Source: Nocardia harenae NBRC 108248 (GTDB lineage: Bacteria; Actinomycetota; Actinomycetes; Mycobacteriales; Mycobacteriaceae). From it: a stretch of DNA of 64,000 nt. This document shows, piece by piece, positions 15,889-24,522 of this stretch; the stretch's first letter is position 1; each line of letters starts with the position of its first letter. Location of the stretch: the NCBI RefSeq assembly GCF_001612885.1, contig NZ_BDBH01000007.1, positions 496,001-560,000 of the forward strand, given 5' to 3'. Made by a program: the position numbers and the translations under genes. The notes beneath the pieces are model-generated. The model worked only from the letters and a program-made list of their open reading frames with translations. It had not been told where the DNA came from and did not search any database.

Positions 15889-17135
15889 CGCGGCCACTCC
15901 TGCGGGTCCGGGTGGAACCGCACCACCAGCGCGCCGCCGTCGAGCTCGGCGCCGGAGATCGTGCAACGCCGCAATACCGGCGCCAGCGGCACCCGCCGCC
16001 GGACCCCGTCCGCTCCCACGATCAACTCGTCCTCCACTCGTCCCAGTCGCAGCGTCGCCGGATCGACGACGGGCAGCCGCATCCGCAGCGTGTACACCGA
16101 CGAAAGGCCGCTGCCCGATTCCCGGCTCACCACCGGGCCCGGCCCGTCGGCGGGGTTGTCGCCCAGCATAGGAGCCGTGTCCACCGGTATCGAGAGCGCG
16201 GCCAGCGCGTCGGCGCCGATCGGCTCGGCGCCGCGGTGCTCGGTGACCAGCACCGGGACCTCGGGCATGGCGCGGCGCAGCTCGTCGAGGACGGCCAGCT
16301 GTTCGGCGCGCAGCCCCAGGTACCAGCGCACCGACGGGTGCGCGGCGGCGAGGTCGGGCACCGGCGGCACCGGGGGGAGGACCTTGTTGACCAGCACCGC
16401 GTCCAGCCGCAGCCCGAGCAGCGCGGCCGCCGAGCGCACCCGCGCGGACTCCGCGGCGGCGAGCCGCTCGGCCAGCGTCACCAGCCGGGCGCTGGTGCGG
16501 CCCTGGTCGGCGAGCAGGTCGCGCACCTCGGTGACGGTGGTGACGATCCGGTCGACGGTGGCGGCGAGGACCGCGCGGCGCAGGTCGGTGCCCGCCCTGC
16601 TGAGCGCGCGGTCGTGCTCGGGCCAGATCCGGCTCAGGTAGCCGAGCAGGGTGTCCGGCGCGCTGACGATGCGCAGCATGTCGGCGGTGGGCGGGCAGTC
16701 GAGCACCAGCAGGTCGTACTGTTCCTCGGCCACGTACTGCGCCACCTCGACCAGCACGAGCAGCTCCTGCACCCCGGGCAGCCCGGTGAGCTCGGCCGGG
16801 TCGAGCGCGCCGGGGTCGATGCCGTCGTGCCGGTGCCTGGCGTCGGCGGCCAGCATCCGGACCACCTCGGCGAAGCGATCCTCCAGCAGCGCCAGCGAAT
16901 CCAGCTCGACGATCTCCAGATTCGGTGCGACGGTCGCGATCCCGGCCACCGTGCCCGCGTCGTGCGGGAAGCGGAAACCGAAGGCGTCGCCGAGCGAGTG
17001 CGCCTGGTCCAGCGAGGCGATCAGCACCCGCCGCCCGGCCCGCGCGTGCGCCGCCGCGGTGGCCGCGGCGAGCGTGGTCTTGCCGACCCCGCCCTTGCCG
17101 ACGAACAGTTCGAGCCGGGTCCGCTGACCGGTCAG
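15885..17135 (-). CDS. ArsA/Get3-like ATPase, probable CTG start
   Basis: A 416-aa P-loop ATPase of the ArsA family (Rv2184c type). Deviant Walker A ELFVGKGGVGKTTLAAA with the signature Lys, and the Walker B-like LLVLDCPPTADMLRIV are visible. Actinobacterial members are not linked to arsenic; tail-anchored targeting or a role with lipid carriers is possible. The P-loop starts about 10 residues from the earliest plausible start. No ATG, GTG or TTG is in frame over the 35 codons upstream; instead a CTG at 17133-17135 overlaps the SRPBCC stop as CTGA, like the ATGA junctions elsewhere in this operon. The stop overlaps the next ATG (ATGA at 15885-15888). Confidence 0.85.
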   Translation of the reverse strand: MTGQRTRLELFVGKGGVGKTTLAAATAAAHARAGRRVLIASLDQAHSLGDAFGFRFPHDAGTVAGIATVAPNLEIVELDSLALLEDRFAEVVRMLAADARHRHDGIDPGALDPAELTGLPGVQELLVLVEVAQYVAEEQYDLLVLDCPPTADMLRIVSAPDTLLGYLSRIWPEHDRALSRAGTDLRRAVLAATVDRIVTTVTEVRDLLADQGRTSARLVTLAERLAAAESARVRSAAALLGLRLDAVLVNKVLPPVPPVPDLAAAHPSVRWYLGLRAEQLAVLDELRRAMPEVPVLVTEHRGAEPIGADALAALSIPVDTAPMLGDNPADGPGPVVSRESGSGLSSVYTLRMRLPVVDPATLRLGRVEDELIVGADGVRRRVPLAPVLRRCTISGAELDGGALVVRFHPDPQEWPR

Positions 17136-17569
17136 CCTTCGACCCGTTTCTTCAGTTCCTTCAGCGCGGTGTCGGTGATGACCTTCTCCGCCTTGCGTTT
17201 GAACATGCCGATCATCGGGATATTGAGGTCGACGGTGAGCTCGTACACCACCCTGGTGCCGCCATCGGGCTGGTCGGTGAGCTCGTAGCTGCCGTCCTGC
17301 GCCTTCTGCAGCTCGCCGTCGAGCAGCGTCCAGCTCACCGCGCGGCCGTCCCCGCGCCAGTTGTAGCGCAGTACGTAGGTGTCCTTGACGACGCCGGCGT
17401 CCAGCACGAAGCGGGCGGTGCCCGCGCGGCCGTCGGGGCCGACCTCGAGCACCTCGACGGACTTCGCCGCCGCGACCCACTCCGGGTACCGGCCGAGATC
17501 GGCGATGACGGCCATCACCTGCTCCGCGGGGGCCTCGACGACGATCGATCTCTGGGTCCGGTCGGCCAT
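17132..17569 (-). CDS. SRPBCC-family protein (TB16.3 / Rv2185c type)
   Basis: A 145-aa START/SRPBCC fold protein with a hydrophobic ligand pocket. It opens RTQRSIVVEAPAEQVMAVIADLGRYPEW, the typical first strand and helix of the family, and ends with the amphipathic helix KAEKVITDTALKELKKRVEG. Start ATG 17569. The order SRPBCC, SRPBCC, ArsA-like ATPase, small protein is conserved with Rv2186c-Rv2183c, suggesting that these proteins handle a lipid or polyketide-like ligand together near the membrane. The ligand is unknown. Confidence 0.88.
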   Translation of the reverse strand: MADRTQRSIVVEAPAEQVMAVIADLGRYPEWVAAAKSVEVLEVGPDGRAGTARFVLDAGVVKDTYVLRYNWRGDGRAVSWTLLDGELQKAQDGSYELTDQPDGGTRVVYELTVDLNIPMIGMFKRKAEKVITDTALKELKKRVEG

Positions 17570-17616
17570 GGCTGGCGGCGGTTCCTTTCGACGGGTGCGG
17601 TGGTCGGGCTCGGAAC

Positions 17617-18012
17617 TCAGGAGACGAGCAGGTCCGGCCCCGGTGTGACGCCGGCCGGGCGGTCCGCCTCCAGCCGGGACTTGATCTCGAACGACATCTC
17701 CTTGCCCGCGATCCGGCGCTCGCGCACCAGGGCGGCCAGGCGGCGCGGGGCGGGCGGCGCGCCGGCCGGGTCGGCGTGCAGGAAGTAGTGCAGGATCACC
17801 CCGTCCAGCGAGGGCTCCAGCCACACCTCCATGGAGCCGGTCACCGCCCCGCTCACGGTCCAGCGCATGCCCTTCTCCCCGCGGTCCTCGCGGACCTCGA
17901 GCTCCAGGCCGGGCCACCAGCGGCGCCAGTTGTTCGGCGCGCCGAGCACCTCCGCGACGGCCGCCCCCGGCGCGGCGACGAAGGTCTGGTCGGCGACCAC
18001 GATGCTGCTCAC
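17617..18012 (-). CDS. second SRPBCC/polyketide-cyclase-like protein (Rv2186c type)
   Basis: A 131-aa SRPBCC protein: VVADQTFVAAPGAAVAEVL at the N-terminus, then NNWRRWWPGLELEVREDRG, WTVSGAVTGSMEVWLEP and a C-terminal helix RRLAALVRERRIAGKEMSFEIKSRLE. It lies 47 bases upstream of the TB16.3-type gene on the same strand and is the first gene of the operon that runs down to the ROK kinase. Its 3-hundred-base spacing from pimB is only about 50 bases, so pimB may also be on the transcript. Function of the ligand pocket is unknown. Confidence 0.82.
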   Translation of the reverse strand: MSSIVVADQTFVAAPGAAVAEVLGAPNNWRRWWPGLELEVREDRGEKGMRWTVSGAVTGSMEVWLEPSLDGVILHYFLHADPAGAPPAPRRLAALVRERRIAGKEMSFEIKSRLEADRPAGVTPGPDLLVS

Positions 18013-18064
18013 CCGGGTGACTGTAATGGACCGATGTGACGCAGCCGACCGCCGGTGCTGCCGA

Positions 18065-19192
18065 TCAGCGCAGCAGCTGCCGGAGCCGGGCGCCGTGGCT
18101 GTCCCAGCGCCACTCCCGCTGCACCCACTCGCGCCCGGCGGCGCCCATGGCGGCGGCGCGGTCCGGGTCGCCGAGCACGTCGACGAGAGCGCGGGCCAGC
18201 CGCGGCACCGAGCGGCCGTCGACCACGTACCCGGTCTCGCCCTCGCGCACGGTCTCCGGCGCGCCGCCGGAGCGCCCGGCCACCACCGGCACCCCGCTCG
18301 CCGATGCCTCCAGGAACACGATGCCGAGCCCCTCCACGTCGAGCCCGGCGCCGCGGGTGCGGCACGGCATGGCGAAGACGTCGCCGATGGTGTGGTGCGC
18401 GGCCAGCTCGCCCGACGGCACCCGCCCGGTGAAGACCACGTGCTCGGCGACGCCGGCGCGCTCGGCGAGCCTGCGCAGCCGCTGCTCGTCCGGCCCGCTG
18501 CCCGCGATCACCAGCACCGCGCCGTCGATCTGCGCGCGCACCGGGCGCAGCGCCGCGATCAGCGCGTCCTGCCCCTTGCGCGGGACCAGCCGGGAGAGAC
18601 ACAGGATGGTGGGCCGGTCGCCGAGGCCGTAGCGGGCGCGTAGCTCGGCGCGGGCCGCCCGGTCCGGCCGGAAGACCTCGGGGTCGACGCCGGGCGGCAG
18701 GTACTCCAGCGCGGCGTCCGGGCCGAAGGCGGCGGCGAACCGGCCGCGGGTGTACTTGCTGACGTAGGTGACGACATCGGTGTGGTCGCCGATCACCCGC
18801 AGCGACTGCCTGGCGGCGGGCAGCATGGACCAGCCCACCTCGTGGCCGTGCGTGCTGGCCAGGATGCGCTCCGCGCCCGCCCGGCGGAGCTGCGGCGCGA
18901 GCAGCGCGAGCGGCGCGGCGGCGCCGAACCAGACGGTGTCGCAGCCGTGTTCGCGGAGCAGCCGCCCGGCTCGGCGCAGCACCCCGGGGGTGGGCAGCAT
19001 GAGCGTGGTCGGGTGCCGCACCACGCGGTACTTCTGCGCGGCGTCGAACTTCTCGTGGCTGTCCCCGCGCCAGCGCGGCGCGTAGACCACCAGGTCGTCC
19101 GGCGGGAGCTGTTCGGCGAGGGCCTGCAGGTAGGACTGGATGCCGCCCGGCCGGGGCGGGAAATCATTGGTGACCAGCAGGGTTCGAGCCAT
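18065..19192 (-). CDS. pimB: GDP-mannose-dependent alpha-(1-6)-phosphatidylinositol monomannoside mannosyltransferase
   Basis: A 375-aa GT4 (GT-B fold) glycosyltransferase that adds the second mannose to PIM1 at the cytoplasmic membrane face, the base of PIM, LM and LAM. The N-terminal TLLVTNDFPPRPGGIQSYLQ is the PimB' opening, with catalytic-site HGHEVGWSMLP in the middle and the GT4 C-terminal EXE-type segment DVEGLGIVFLEASASGVPVVAG. Start ATG 19192. Family and synteny (Rv2188c) agree. The fadD15 gene that I recall next to it in M. tuberculosis is absent here. MptA at 41 kb acts later in the same glycolipid pathway. Confidence 0.92.
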   Translation of the reverse strand: MARTLLVTNDFPPRPGGIQSYLQALAEQLPPDDLVVYAPRWRGDSHEKFDAAQKYRVVRHPTTLMLPTPGVLRRAGRLLREHGCDTVWFGAAAPLALLAPQLRRAGAERILASTHGHEVGWSMLPAARQSLRVIGDHTDVVTYVSKYTRGRFAAAFGPDAALEYLPPGVDPEVFRPDRAARAELRARYGLGDRPTILCLSRLVPRKGQDALIAALRPVRAQIDGAVLVIAGSGPDEQRLRRLAERAGVAEHVVFTGRVPSGELAAHHTIGDVFAMPCRTRGAGLDVEGLGIVFLEASASGVPVVAGRSGGAPETVREGETGYVVDGRSVPRLARALVDVLGDPDRAAAMGAAGREWVQREWRWDSHGARLRQLLR

Positions 19193-19202
19193 GCGGACAA
19201 AA

Positions 19203-20150
19203 CTACCCGGCCGCGGCGACGCCGCTTTGCCCGGCGATCCACCCCAGCCAGCCCGCCACCAGCTCGGCCCGGCCGACGCCGAGCTCGGCGCGCAGCGCGG
19301 CGTCCTCGGCCGCGGGGTCCAGCGGGCCCGCGGCCAGCCGCCGGTACAGCCGGGGCACGGCCTGCTCGCCGAAGGCGTCGGCGATGTAGGCCTGCGCCGA
19401 CCAGGCCCGCTCGTAGGCCTGCACCGCGTCCCGGCCGCGGAAATCGGCGTCGGTGGGCAGGTCGGCGGGGCCGGCACCGGCGCGCAACGCGGCGGTCAGG
19501 GTGGGTGCGGTGGCGGCGAAGGCGGCTGGTCGCGCGCGGTGCGCGGTGTAGTCGGCGAAGCCCTCCAGCACCCACTGCGGGGCGGCGTCGGAGGTGACGG
19601 CGCGCGCGGCGACGTGCGTGAGTTCGTGGCGCAGCAGGGTGGCGAGGCCGTCCGGGCCGAGCCTGCGCCCGGCGTCGGGGGAGAAGACGACGCGCTGGCC
19701 GGCCGGGGTGGTACCGGGACGGAACGGGTCTGCGATGGCGGCGGCGGCCAGCTCGGGCGAGACCGGGCCGGTGGCCCGGATCAGCCCGGCGAATTCGGCG
19801 GGGCTGTCCGCGACGACGAGCAGCGCCGTGCGCGCCCACTCCTCGCCCCACACGGCGGTGACGGCGTCGACGGCGGCGGGGAGCTCGGCGGCCAGCGCCG
19901 CGACGTCGGCGGCGCGCTCCTCGTGGCCGACCACCAGCGACTCGCCGCCCGCGGTTCGCGCCACCTCGGCGATCAGCGGGCCGTACGCCTCCATGGTCCG
20001 GCGGACCTCGGGGAGCCGGGGATGGGCCGCCGCGGCGGCCGAGAGCCCCGGCTCGCCCGGTTCACCCGGCCCCGACCGCAGGGTGAACAGTGCGACACCG
20101 GCGCCGAGCAGCACCAGCAGGGCCGCCGCGACGAGCGCGAGGCGCCGCAC
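19203..20150 (-). CDS. membrane-anchored gluzincin-like metallopeptidase
   Basis: A 315-aa protein with an N-terminal anchor LALVAAALLVLLGAGVALF and an extracytoplasmic peptidase-MA-like domain. The zinc motif HELTH lies near residue 174 and a downstream Glu in WVLEGFADY near 195 completes HExxH...E. No substrate is known. The start is uncertain: GTG 20150 lies 5 bases after the stop of the NlpC/P60 gene, while a CTG at 20157 overlaps that stop as CTGA; no ribosome site favours either, so translation is likely coupled. It is placed between the RipC-like hydrolase and pimB, as is Rv2189c. Confidence 0.8.
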   Translation of the reverse strand: MRRLALVAAALLVLLGAGVALFTLRSGPGEPGEPGLSAAAAAHPRLPEVRRTMEAYGPLIAEVARTAGGESLVVGHEERAADVAALAAELPAAVDAVTAVWGEEWARTALLVVADSPAEFAGLIRATGPVSPELAAAAIADPFRPGTTPAGQRVVFSPDAGRRLGPDGLATLLRHELTHVAARAVTSDAAPQWVLEGFADYTAHRARPAAFAATAPTLTAALRAGAGPADLPTDADFRGRDAVQAYERAWSAQAYIADAFGEQAVPRLYRRLAAGPLDPAAEDAALRAELGVGRAELVAGWLGWIAGQSGVAAAG

Positions 20151-20155
20151 CGGGG

Positions 20156-21211
20156 TCAGTAACGCCGCGCGGAGTGGTACGGGGTGCTGCTCATCGGCGC
20201 CACCGCGACCGGGACGCCGAAGGTGGAGGCGTGCAGCATGAGCCCGTTGCCCGCGTAGATACCGACGTGCGAGACCTCCGGGTAGAAGAAGACGACGTCG
20301 CCGGGCTGCAGGTCTTCCTTCTTCACCGGGGTGCCGTAGTTGGCCTGGGCGGAGCTGGTGCGCGGCACGTTCTTGCCGACCTGCTTGAACGCCCACTGCA
20401 CCAGGCCGGAGCAGTCGAACTGGCTCGGGCCGGTGGCGCCCCAGACGTAGGGGTCGCCGACCCGGGTGAGCCCGGCGGCCAGCGCGCTGGTGCCGCTGCC
20501 GGGGACCAGCCCCTGCAGCAGGGCGTCGCGGTCGAAACCGGGCGGGAAGGGTGAACCGGCGAGCCCGGCCCGGTCGGTGGCGGAGAGCTTGCCCCACGCC
20601 TCGATCACCCGGGAGACGGCGCCGCTCAGATCGTCCTGCTTGTGCCGCAGGTCGGCGCGGACGGCATCGGCCTTGTCGGCGGCGGCGCGGGCGGAGTCGG
20701 CGGCAGCGCGGGCCTCGGTCTCGGCGGCGCTCGCGACATCGGTCACGAGCCGGAACTTGTCCAGCTGCGCCTGGGTCTGCGCGGCCATCACGTCCAGCGT
20801 CGACATCTGGTCGAGCAGCTGCTGCGGGGAGTCGCTGACCAGGACCGCGAACAGCCGGTTGGTGCGCGCGCCCTGGTAGGCGGCGATGGCGGTGCGGTCG
20901 ATCATCGGCTGGTAGCGGCGCACCTCGGCGCGGGCGGCGTCCAGCTGGGCCTGCGCCGCGTCGTGCTTGATATCGGCGTCGTGCTGCGCGCCGAGCTTGA
21001 CCTCGAGATCCGCCTCCGCGTCCAGCGCCTGCTGGTTGAGCTGCTCGGACTGCCGGGAGAGGTCGATCATCTGCTGCACCGCGTCACCGGGGGTGGCGGG
21101 CAGCGCGACGGGGTCGGCGCCTGCCGGGCCGCTGCTGTACAGCGTGACCGCGACCAGTGCGGCCGCGAACGTGCTCGCAACGGCACGGGTCTGGCTTCGG
21201 TGTGCTGCCAC
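20156..21211 (-). CDS. NlpC/P60 peptidoglycan endopeptidase with coiled coil (RipC type)
   Basis: A 351-aa secreted cell-wall hydrolase equivalent to Rv2190c. After a signal peptide (ASTFAAALVAVTLYSSGPAGADP), residues about 40-210 form a long coiled coil (for example LDAARAEVRRYQPMIDRTA), then a C-terminal NlpC/P60 domain with catalytic Cys in FDCSGLVQWAF, His in SHVGIYAGNG and a polar third residue in LMLHAST. Coiled coils in this class keep the enzyme inactive until FtsEX-type partners release it. Start GTG 21211. A GGTCTCGA..AGGTTACG block at 21256-21273 upstream is shared with the next NlpC gene. Confidence 0.92.
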   Translation of the reverse strand: MAAHRSQTRAVASTFAAALVAVTLYSSGPAGADPVALPATPGDAVQQMIDLSRQSEQLNQQALDAEADLEVKLGAQHDADIKHDAAQAQLDAARAEVRRYQPMIDRTAIAAYQGARTNRLFAVLVSDSPQQLLDQMSTLDVMAAQTQAQLDKFRLVTDVASAAETEARAAADSARAAADKADAVRADLRHKQDDLSGAVSRVIEAWGKLSATDRAGLAGSPFPPGFDRDALLQGLVPGSGTSALAAGLTRVGDPYVWGATGPSQFDCSGLVQWAFKQVGKNVPRTSSAQANYGTPVKKEDLQPGDVVFFYPEVSHVGIYAGNGLMLHASTFGVPVAVAPMSSTPYHSARRY

Positions 21212-21255
21212 GATCTGTCGCGCCTCGTCCTGTCGATGGAATGGGATCCCGCGAA

Positions 21256-21273
21256 GGTCTCGATCAGGTTACG
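21256..21273 (-). promoter_or_regulatory. promoter-region block shared by both NlpC/P60 genes
   Basis: Read on the minus strand this is CGTAACCTGATCGAGACC. The same block, with 16 of 18 bases identical, lies at 22021-22038 in front of the second NlpC/P60 gene. It starts about 45 bases upstream of the GTG here and about 93 bases upstream of the ATG there. It may be part of the promoter or an activator site. Confidence 0.45.
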
Positions 21274-21367
21274 GAACGGTGGCGGACCGTGTCCACCCGG
21301 GTCCGAGCGCGGAGATTCCCGGCGCCGCGCGGTCGCGTGGCGCGGCGCCGGGAGCGGGGGCGGTCGC

Positions 21368-21928
21368 TCAGAAGCGCCGCGCGCCGGTCACCGGCATGGA
21401 GGAGATCGGGGCGATCTTCACCGGCTGGCCGGAGGTGGAGGCGTGCACCACATTGCCGTCACCGGCGTAGAGGCCGGAGTGGCCGCCGCCGTAGAACGAG
21501 ATCATGTCGCCGGGCTCCAGCTCGTCCATGGAGACCGGGGTGCCCGCGGAGAGCTGGGCGCCGCTGGTGCGCGGCAGCTCGACGCCTGCCTCGGCGTAGG
21601 ACCACTTGACCAGGCCGGAGCAGTCGAAGGCGTTCGGCCCGGCGGCGCCGTAGACGTACGGCGAGCCGACCTTGGAGAGCGCGGCGTCCAGCGCCAGCTC
21701 GCCCGCGGTCTTCTGCGGCGCGACGAACGGCGGGGCGCCGGGGGCGCCGGGCAGCTCGATGCCGGGGAGCCCCTGCGGGATCTGGACGTTGTCCGGAACA
21801 TCGAAGGTGCCGACACCGGGGATGGTGATCGGCTGGGCCGACGCGGGTGCGGCGGGAAGGAGAAACGCGCCGGTGATGGCTGCTCCGACGGCTCCTGCGG
21901 CCATGGCACGCTTGGCGGTCTTCGCCAT
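21368..21928 (-). CDS. small secreted NlpC/P60 endopeptidase (RipD-like)
   Basis: A 186-aa secreted hydrolase: signal peptide AMAAGAVGAAITGAFLLPAAPASA, short Pro-rich linker, then an NlpC/P60 domain with catalytic Cys in FDCSGLVKWSY, His in GGHSGLYAGDG and NVVHAS. It lacks the coiled coil of its neighbour, so its activity is probably controlled at expression or by wall access. Start ATG 21928 follows GAGGAAG. It lies in tandem with the RipC-type gene, 156 bases upstream, each with its own promoter region. Confidence 0.9.
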   Translation of the reverse strand: MAKTAKRAMAAGAVGAAITGAFLLPAAPASAQPITIPGVGTFDVPDNVQIPQGLPGIELPGAPGAPPFVAPQKTAGELALDAALSKVGSPYVYGAAGPNAFDCSGLVKWSYAEAGVELPRTSGAQLSAGTPVSMDELEPGDMISFYGGGHSGLYAGDGNVVHASTSGQPVKIAPISSMPVTGARRF

Positions 21929-22455
21929 GATGCGGGTCTTCCTCTCTGCCTCACGACGGCGCACCTCCGTGGTGCGGCGACTTCGTGACACCCGCTTCGT
22001 GGGCGGCGTGAACTCCGTGAGGTCTCGAAAAGGTTACGAACAGATCACGGGTGGTTGTAAAGCCCGGGCTCGACGGCATCCGGACATTTCGGAAACCGAC
22101 CCATGCATATCTGAGTTGGATCTCACATCAATCACGAAACGGTAACTCAGGGAAACGCCGCTTTTTCGCAGGGGTTGCATCCGGGCGTGTCGGATTTCGG
22201 ATCAAGGCGCGCTCGCATGACGTTCGCCCAGATGGGAGCGGTCTCGGTTGGCGGAGCCACTATTGCCCGACGCGGGTGTGGGTGCATGGTTCGGAACTTG
22301 GGCTCGCATACCGTACGCCCGGTATAGGCAGAAGGCGGCTGCGATAGCTGCCATCTATATTGGTGACTCCGATCACAAGACGGTATTTCGGCCACCGCGG
22401 CCGGGTAATTACACGCTTGTCGCCCGTGTCGGTGGCTCCGTTTACGCTGCCCGCC
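21929..22455. other. 527-base divergent intergenic region with candidate activator boxes
   Basis: This gap separates the small NlpC/P60 gene (minus) and the exonuclease gene (plus). It holds the shared block GGTCTCGAAAAGGTTACG at 22021-22038 and two 16-base elements of the form GTNAY-N6-GTNAY on the minus strand: at 22131-22146 (GTTACCGTTTCGTGAT) and at 22033-22048 (GTGATCTGTTCGTAAC). Spaced 5-mer repeats of this kind resemble sites of MtrA-type response regulators, which control cell-wall hydrolases in actinobacteria; that link is inference. I looked for conserved pieces of a c-di-AMP (ydaO) riboswitch and did not see them. No gene was found here. Confidence 0.5.
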
Positions 22456-24228
22456 ATGTCCGCGCAACTGGCGTTCGACGAGCTCGACACTCCGCTCTAC
22501 GACACCACCTTCGTCGTCGTCGACCTGGAGACCACCGGGGGCAGCCCGGCGGCGGACGCCATCACCGAGATCGGCGCGGTCAAGGTGCGCGGCGGCGTCG
22601 TGCTCGGGGAGTTCGCCACGCTGATCGACCCCGGCCGGGCCATTCCGCCCGCGATCGTGCACGTCACCGGGATCACCGACGTCATGGTGCGCGCGGCCCC
22701 GCGGATCGAGGCGGTGCTGCCCGGCTTCCTGGAGTTCGCCGCGGGCGCGGTGCTGGTCGCGCACAACGCCCGCTTCGACACCGCGTTCCTGAAGGCCGCG
22801 GCCGAGCGCAGCGCGACGCCGTGGCCCAATCCGCAGGTGGTCTGCACGGTGAAGCTGGCGCGCCGGGTGCTGGCCAGGGACGAGGCGCCCTCGGTGCGGC
22901 TCGGGGTGCTGGCCCGGGTGCTCGGCGCGAGCGTGCAGCCGACGCACCGGGCACTGGACGACGCCCGCGCCACCGTCGACGTGCTGCACGCGCTCATCGG
23001 GCGGGTCGGCAATCTTGGCGTGCGCAGCCTGACCGAGCTGCTCGACTACCTGCCCGACGTCTCCGCCGGGCAGCGCGCCAAACGCGGGCTGGCCGCCGGG
23101 CTGCCCACCGCGCCAGGCGTCTACCTCTTCCGCGGCCCCGGCGACGAGGTGCTCTACATCGGCACCGCGGTGAACCTGCGCCGCCGGGTGCGCGGCTACT
23201 TCACCGGCTCGGAGACGCGCGGGCGGATGAAGGAGATGGTCGCGCTCGCCACCCGGGTGGAGCACGTGGTGTGCGCGCACGGGCTGGAGGCGGGGGTGCG
23301 CGAGCTGCGGCTGCTGGTCGCGCACGCGCCGCCGTACAACCGGCGGTCCAAGTTCCCGAAGCGGGGGTGGTGGATCGCGCTCAGCGCGGAGGCGTTCCCG
23401 CGGTTCACCGTGGTGCGGGAGCCGGATCGGGTGGCGCTCGGACCGTTCCGGTCGCGGGCGGACGCGGTGGATGTGGCCGCGAGCCTGGCCGAGTTCTGCG
23501 GTCTTCGCACCTGCGCGGGGCGATTGCCCAGGGGCGCGCGGCACAGCTGCCCGCCCGCGGTGGTCGGTGGCTGCCCGGCCGCCACCGCCGACGGGCTGGA
23601 CGCGGCCGGGTACGCGGAGCGGCCCGCCGCCGTGCGCGCGCTCTTCGCCGGGCGCAGTGATGCCCCGCTGCGCGCCATGCTCGCCGAGATCGAGCGGCGC
23701 TCCGCGTGCGAGCACTACGAGGCGGCGGCGCGGCTGCGCGATCGGGCCGCGCACGTGGTGGTGGCGCTGGCCCGCACCCAGCGGCTGGCCGCGCTGGCCC
23801 GGCTGCCCGAGTTGATCGCCGCCGGGCCGGACGGGGCAGGGGGCTGGGAGTTCGCCGTGATTCGCTACGGGCGGCTGGCCGGGGCCGGGTGCGCCCCGCG
23901 CGGAACCCCGCCGATGCCGGTGGTCGAGAGCATCGTCGCGGGCGCGGAGACCGTGGTTCCGCCGCCCCGGTCCGCGGCGCCGGGGCGATCGAGCGGGCCC
24001 CAGGGCCTCGTCGAGGACGACCTCGCGCCCCTGCGCGGGGCCTCACCGGAGGAGGTGGCGCTGGTGGCCCGCTGGCTGACCCGGCCCGGGGTGCGCATCG
24101 TGCGCACCGAGACCGGCTACGCCGAGCCGGTGGCCGGCGCGGCGGCGCACCTGGCGTGGGCGGAGAAGGCGCGGGCGGCGGCCCGCCCGCCCGATCCGGA
24201 ACGGGAGTACCGGGAACGGGCAGGCTGA
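22456..24228 (+). CDS. DEDDh exonuclease / GIY-YIG (UvrC N-terminal) fusion protein
   Basis: A 590-aa protein equivalent to Rv2191. Residues about 15-180 are a DnaQ-type 3'-5' exonuclease: VVVDLETTGGSP (Asp, Glu), VAHNARFDTAFL (Asp) and HRALDDARATVD (His, Asp). Residues about 210-300 are a GIY-YIG nuclease domain (GVYLFRGPGDEVLYIGTAVNLRRRVRGYF), followed by a UvrC-like region with the helix EIERRSACEHYEAAARLRDRA of UvrB-binding type. The combination is expected to act in DNA repair, but the exact substrate is not known. Start ATG 22456 (SAQLAFDEL); an earlier in-frame GTG/ATG would add unrelated sequence. Confidence 0.88.
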   Translation: MSAQLAFDELDTPLYDTTFVVVDLETTGGSPAADAITEIGAVKVRGGVVLGEFATLIDPGRAIPPAIVHVTGITDVMVRAAPRIEAVLPGFLEFAAGAVLVAHNARFDTAFLKAAAERSATPWPNPQVVCTVKLARRVLARDEAPSVRLGVLARVLGASVQPTHRALDDARATVDVLHALIGRVGNLGVRSLTELLDYLPDVSAGQRAKRGLAAGLPTAPGVYLFRGPGDEVLYIGTAVNLRRRVRGYFTGSETRGRMKEMVALATRVEHVVCAHGLEAGVRELRLLVAHAPPYNRRSKFPKRGWWIALSAEAFPRFTVVREPDRVALGPFRSRADAVDVAASLAEFCGLRTCAGRLPRGARHSCPPAVVGGCPAATADGLDAAGYAERPAAVRALFAGRSDAPLRAMLAEIERRSACEHYEAAARLRDRAAHVVVALARTQRLAALARLPELIAAGPDGAGGWEFAVIRYGRLAGAGCAPRGTPPMPVVESIVAGAETVVPPPRSAAPGRSSGPQGLVEDDLAPLRGASPEEVALVARWLTRPGVRIVRTETGYAEPVAGAAAHLAWAEKARAAARPPDPEREYRERAG

Positions 24229-24246
24229 GCGCCTACGCTGAGACCC

Positions 24247-24522
24247 ATGATTACCGCGATCGTGCTGATCCACGCCGACAACGCCCGCATCCCGGAGACC
24301 GCGCAGGCGGTCGCCGACACCGCGGGCGTCACCGAGGTGTACTCCTGCGCGGGCGACGTCGATCTGATCGCCATCGTGCGGGTGCGCGACCACGAGCAGG
24401 TCGCCGAGGTCGTCACCGCCGGGATCGACAAGGTGCCCGGCGTGCTGCGCACCACCACGCACATCGCCTTCAAGTCGTACTCCAGCGCCGATGTCGAGGC
24501 GGGGTTCTCGCTCGGCGAGTGA
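24247..24522 (+). CDS. stand-alone Lrp/AsnC ligand-binding (RAM) domain protein
   Basis: A 91-aa protein that is only the alpha/beta ligand-binding half of an Lrp/AsnC regulator: ITAIVLIHADNARIPETAQAV, EVYSCAGDVDLIAIVRVRDHE, VLRTTTHIAFKSYS. No helix-turn-helix is present, so it cannot bind DNA itself; such proteins bind amino acids and may modulate full-length Lrp proteins. It starts 18 bases after the exonuclease gene. Its 3' end is duplicated in the DNA just downstream (24524-24571). Confidence 0.88.
   Translation: MITAIVLIHADNARIPETAQAVADTAGVTEVYSCAGDVDLIAIVRVRDHEQVAEVVTAGIDKVPGVLRTTTHIAFKSYSSADVEAGFSLGE

Noticed and set aside
21929..22150. c-di-AMP (ydaO) riboswitch before the NlpC/P60 gene
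   Set aside because: Such switches precede wall-hydrolase genes in actinobacteria, but the conserved segments expected from the family were not found.
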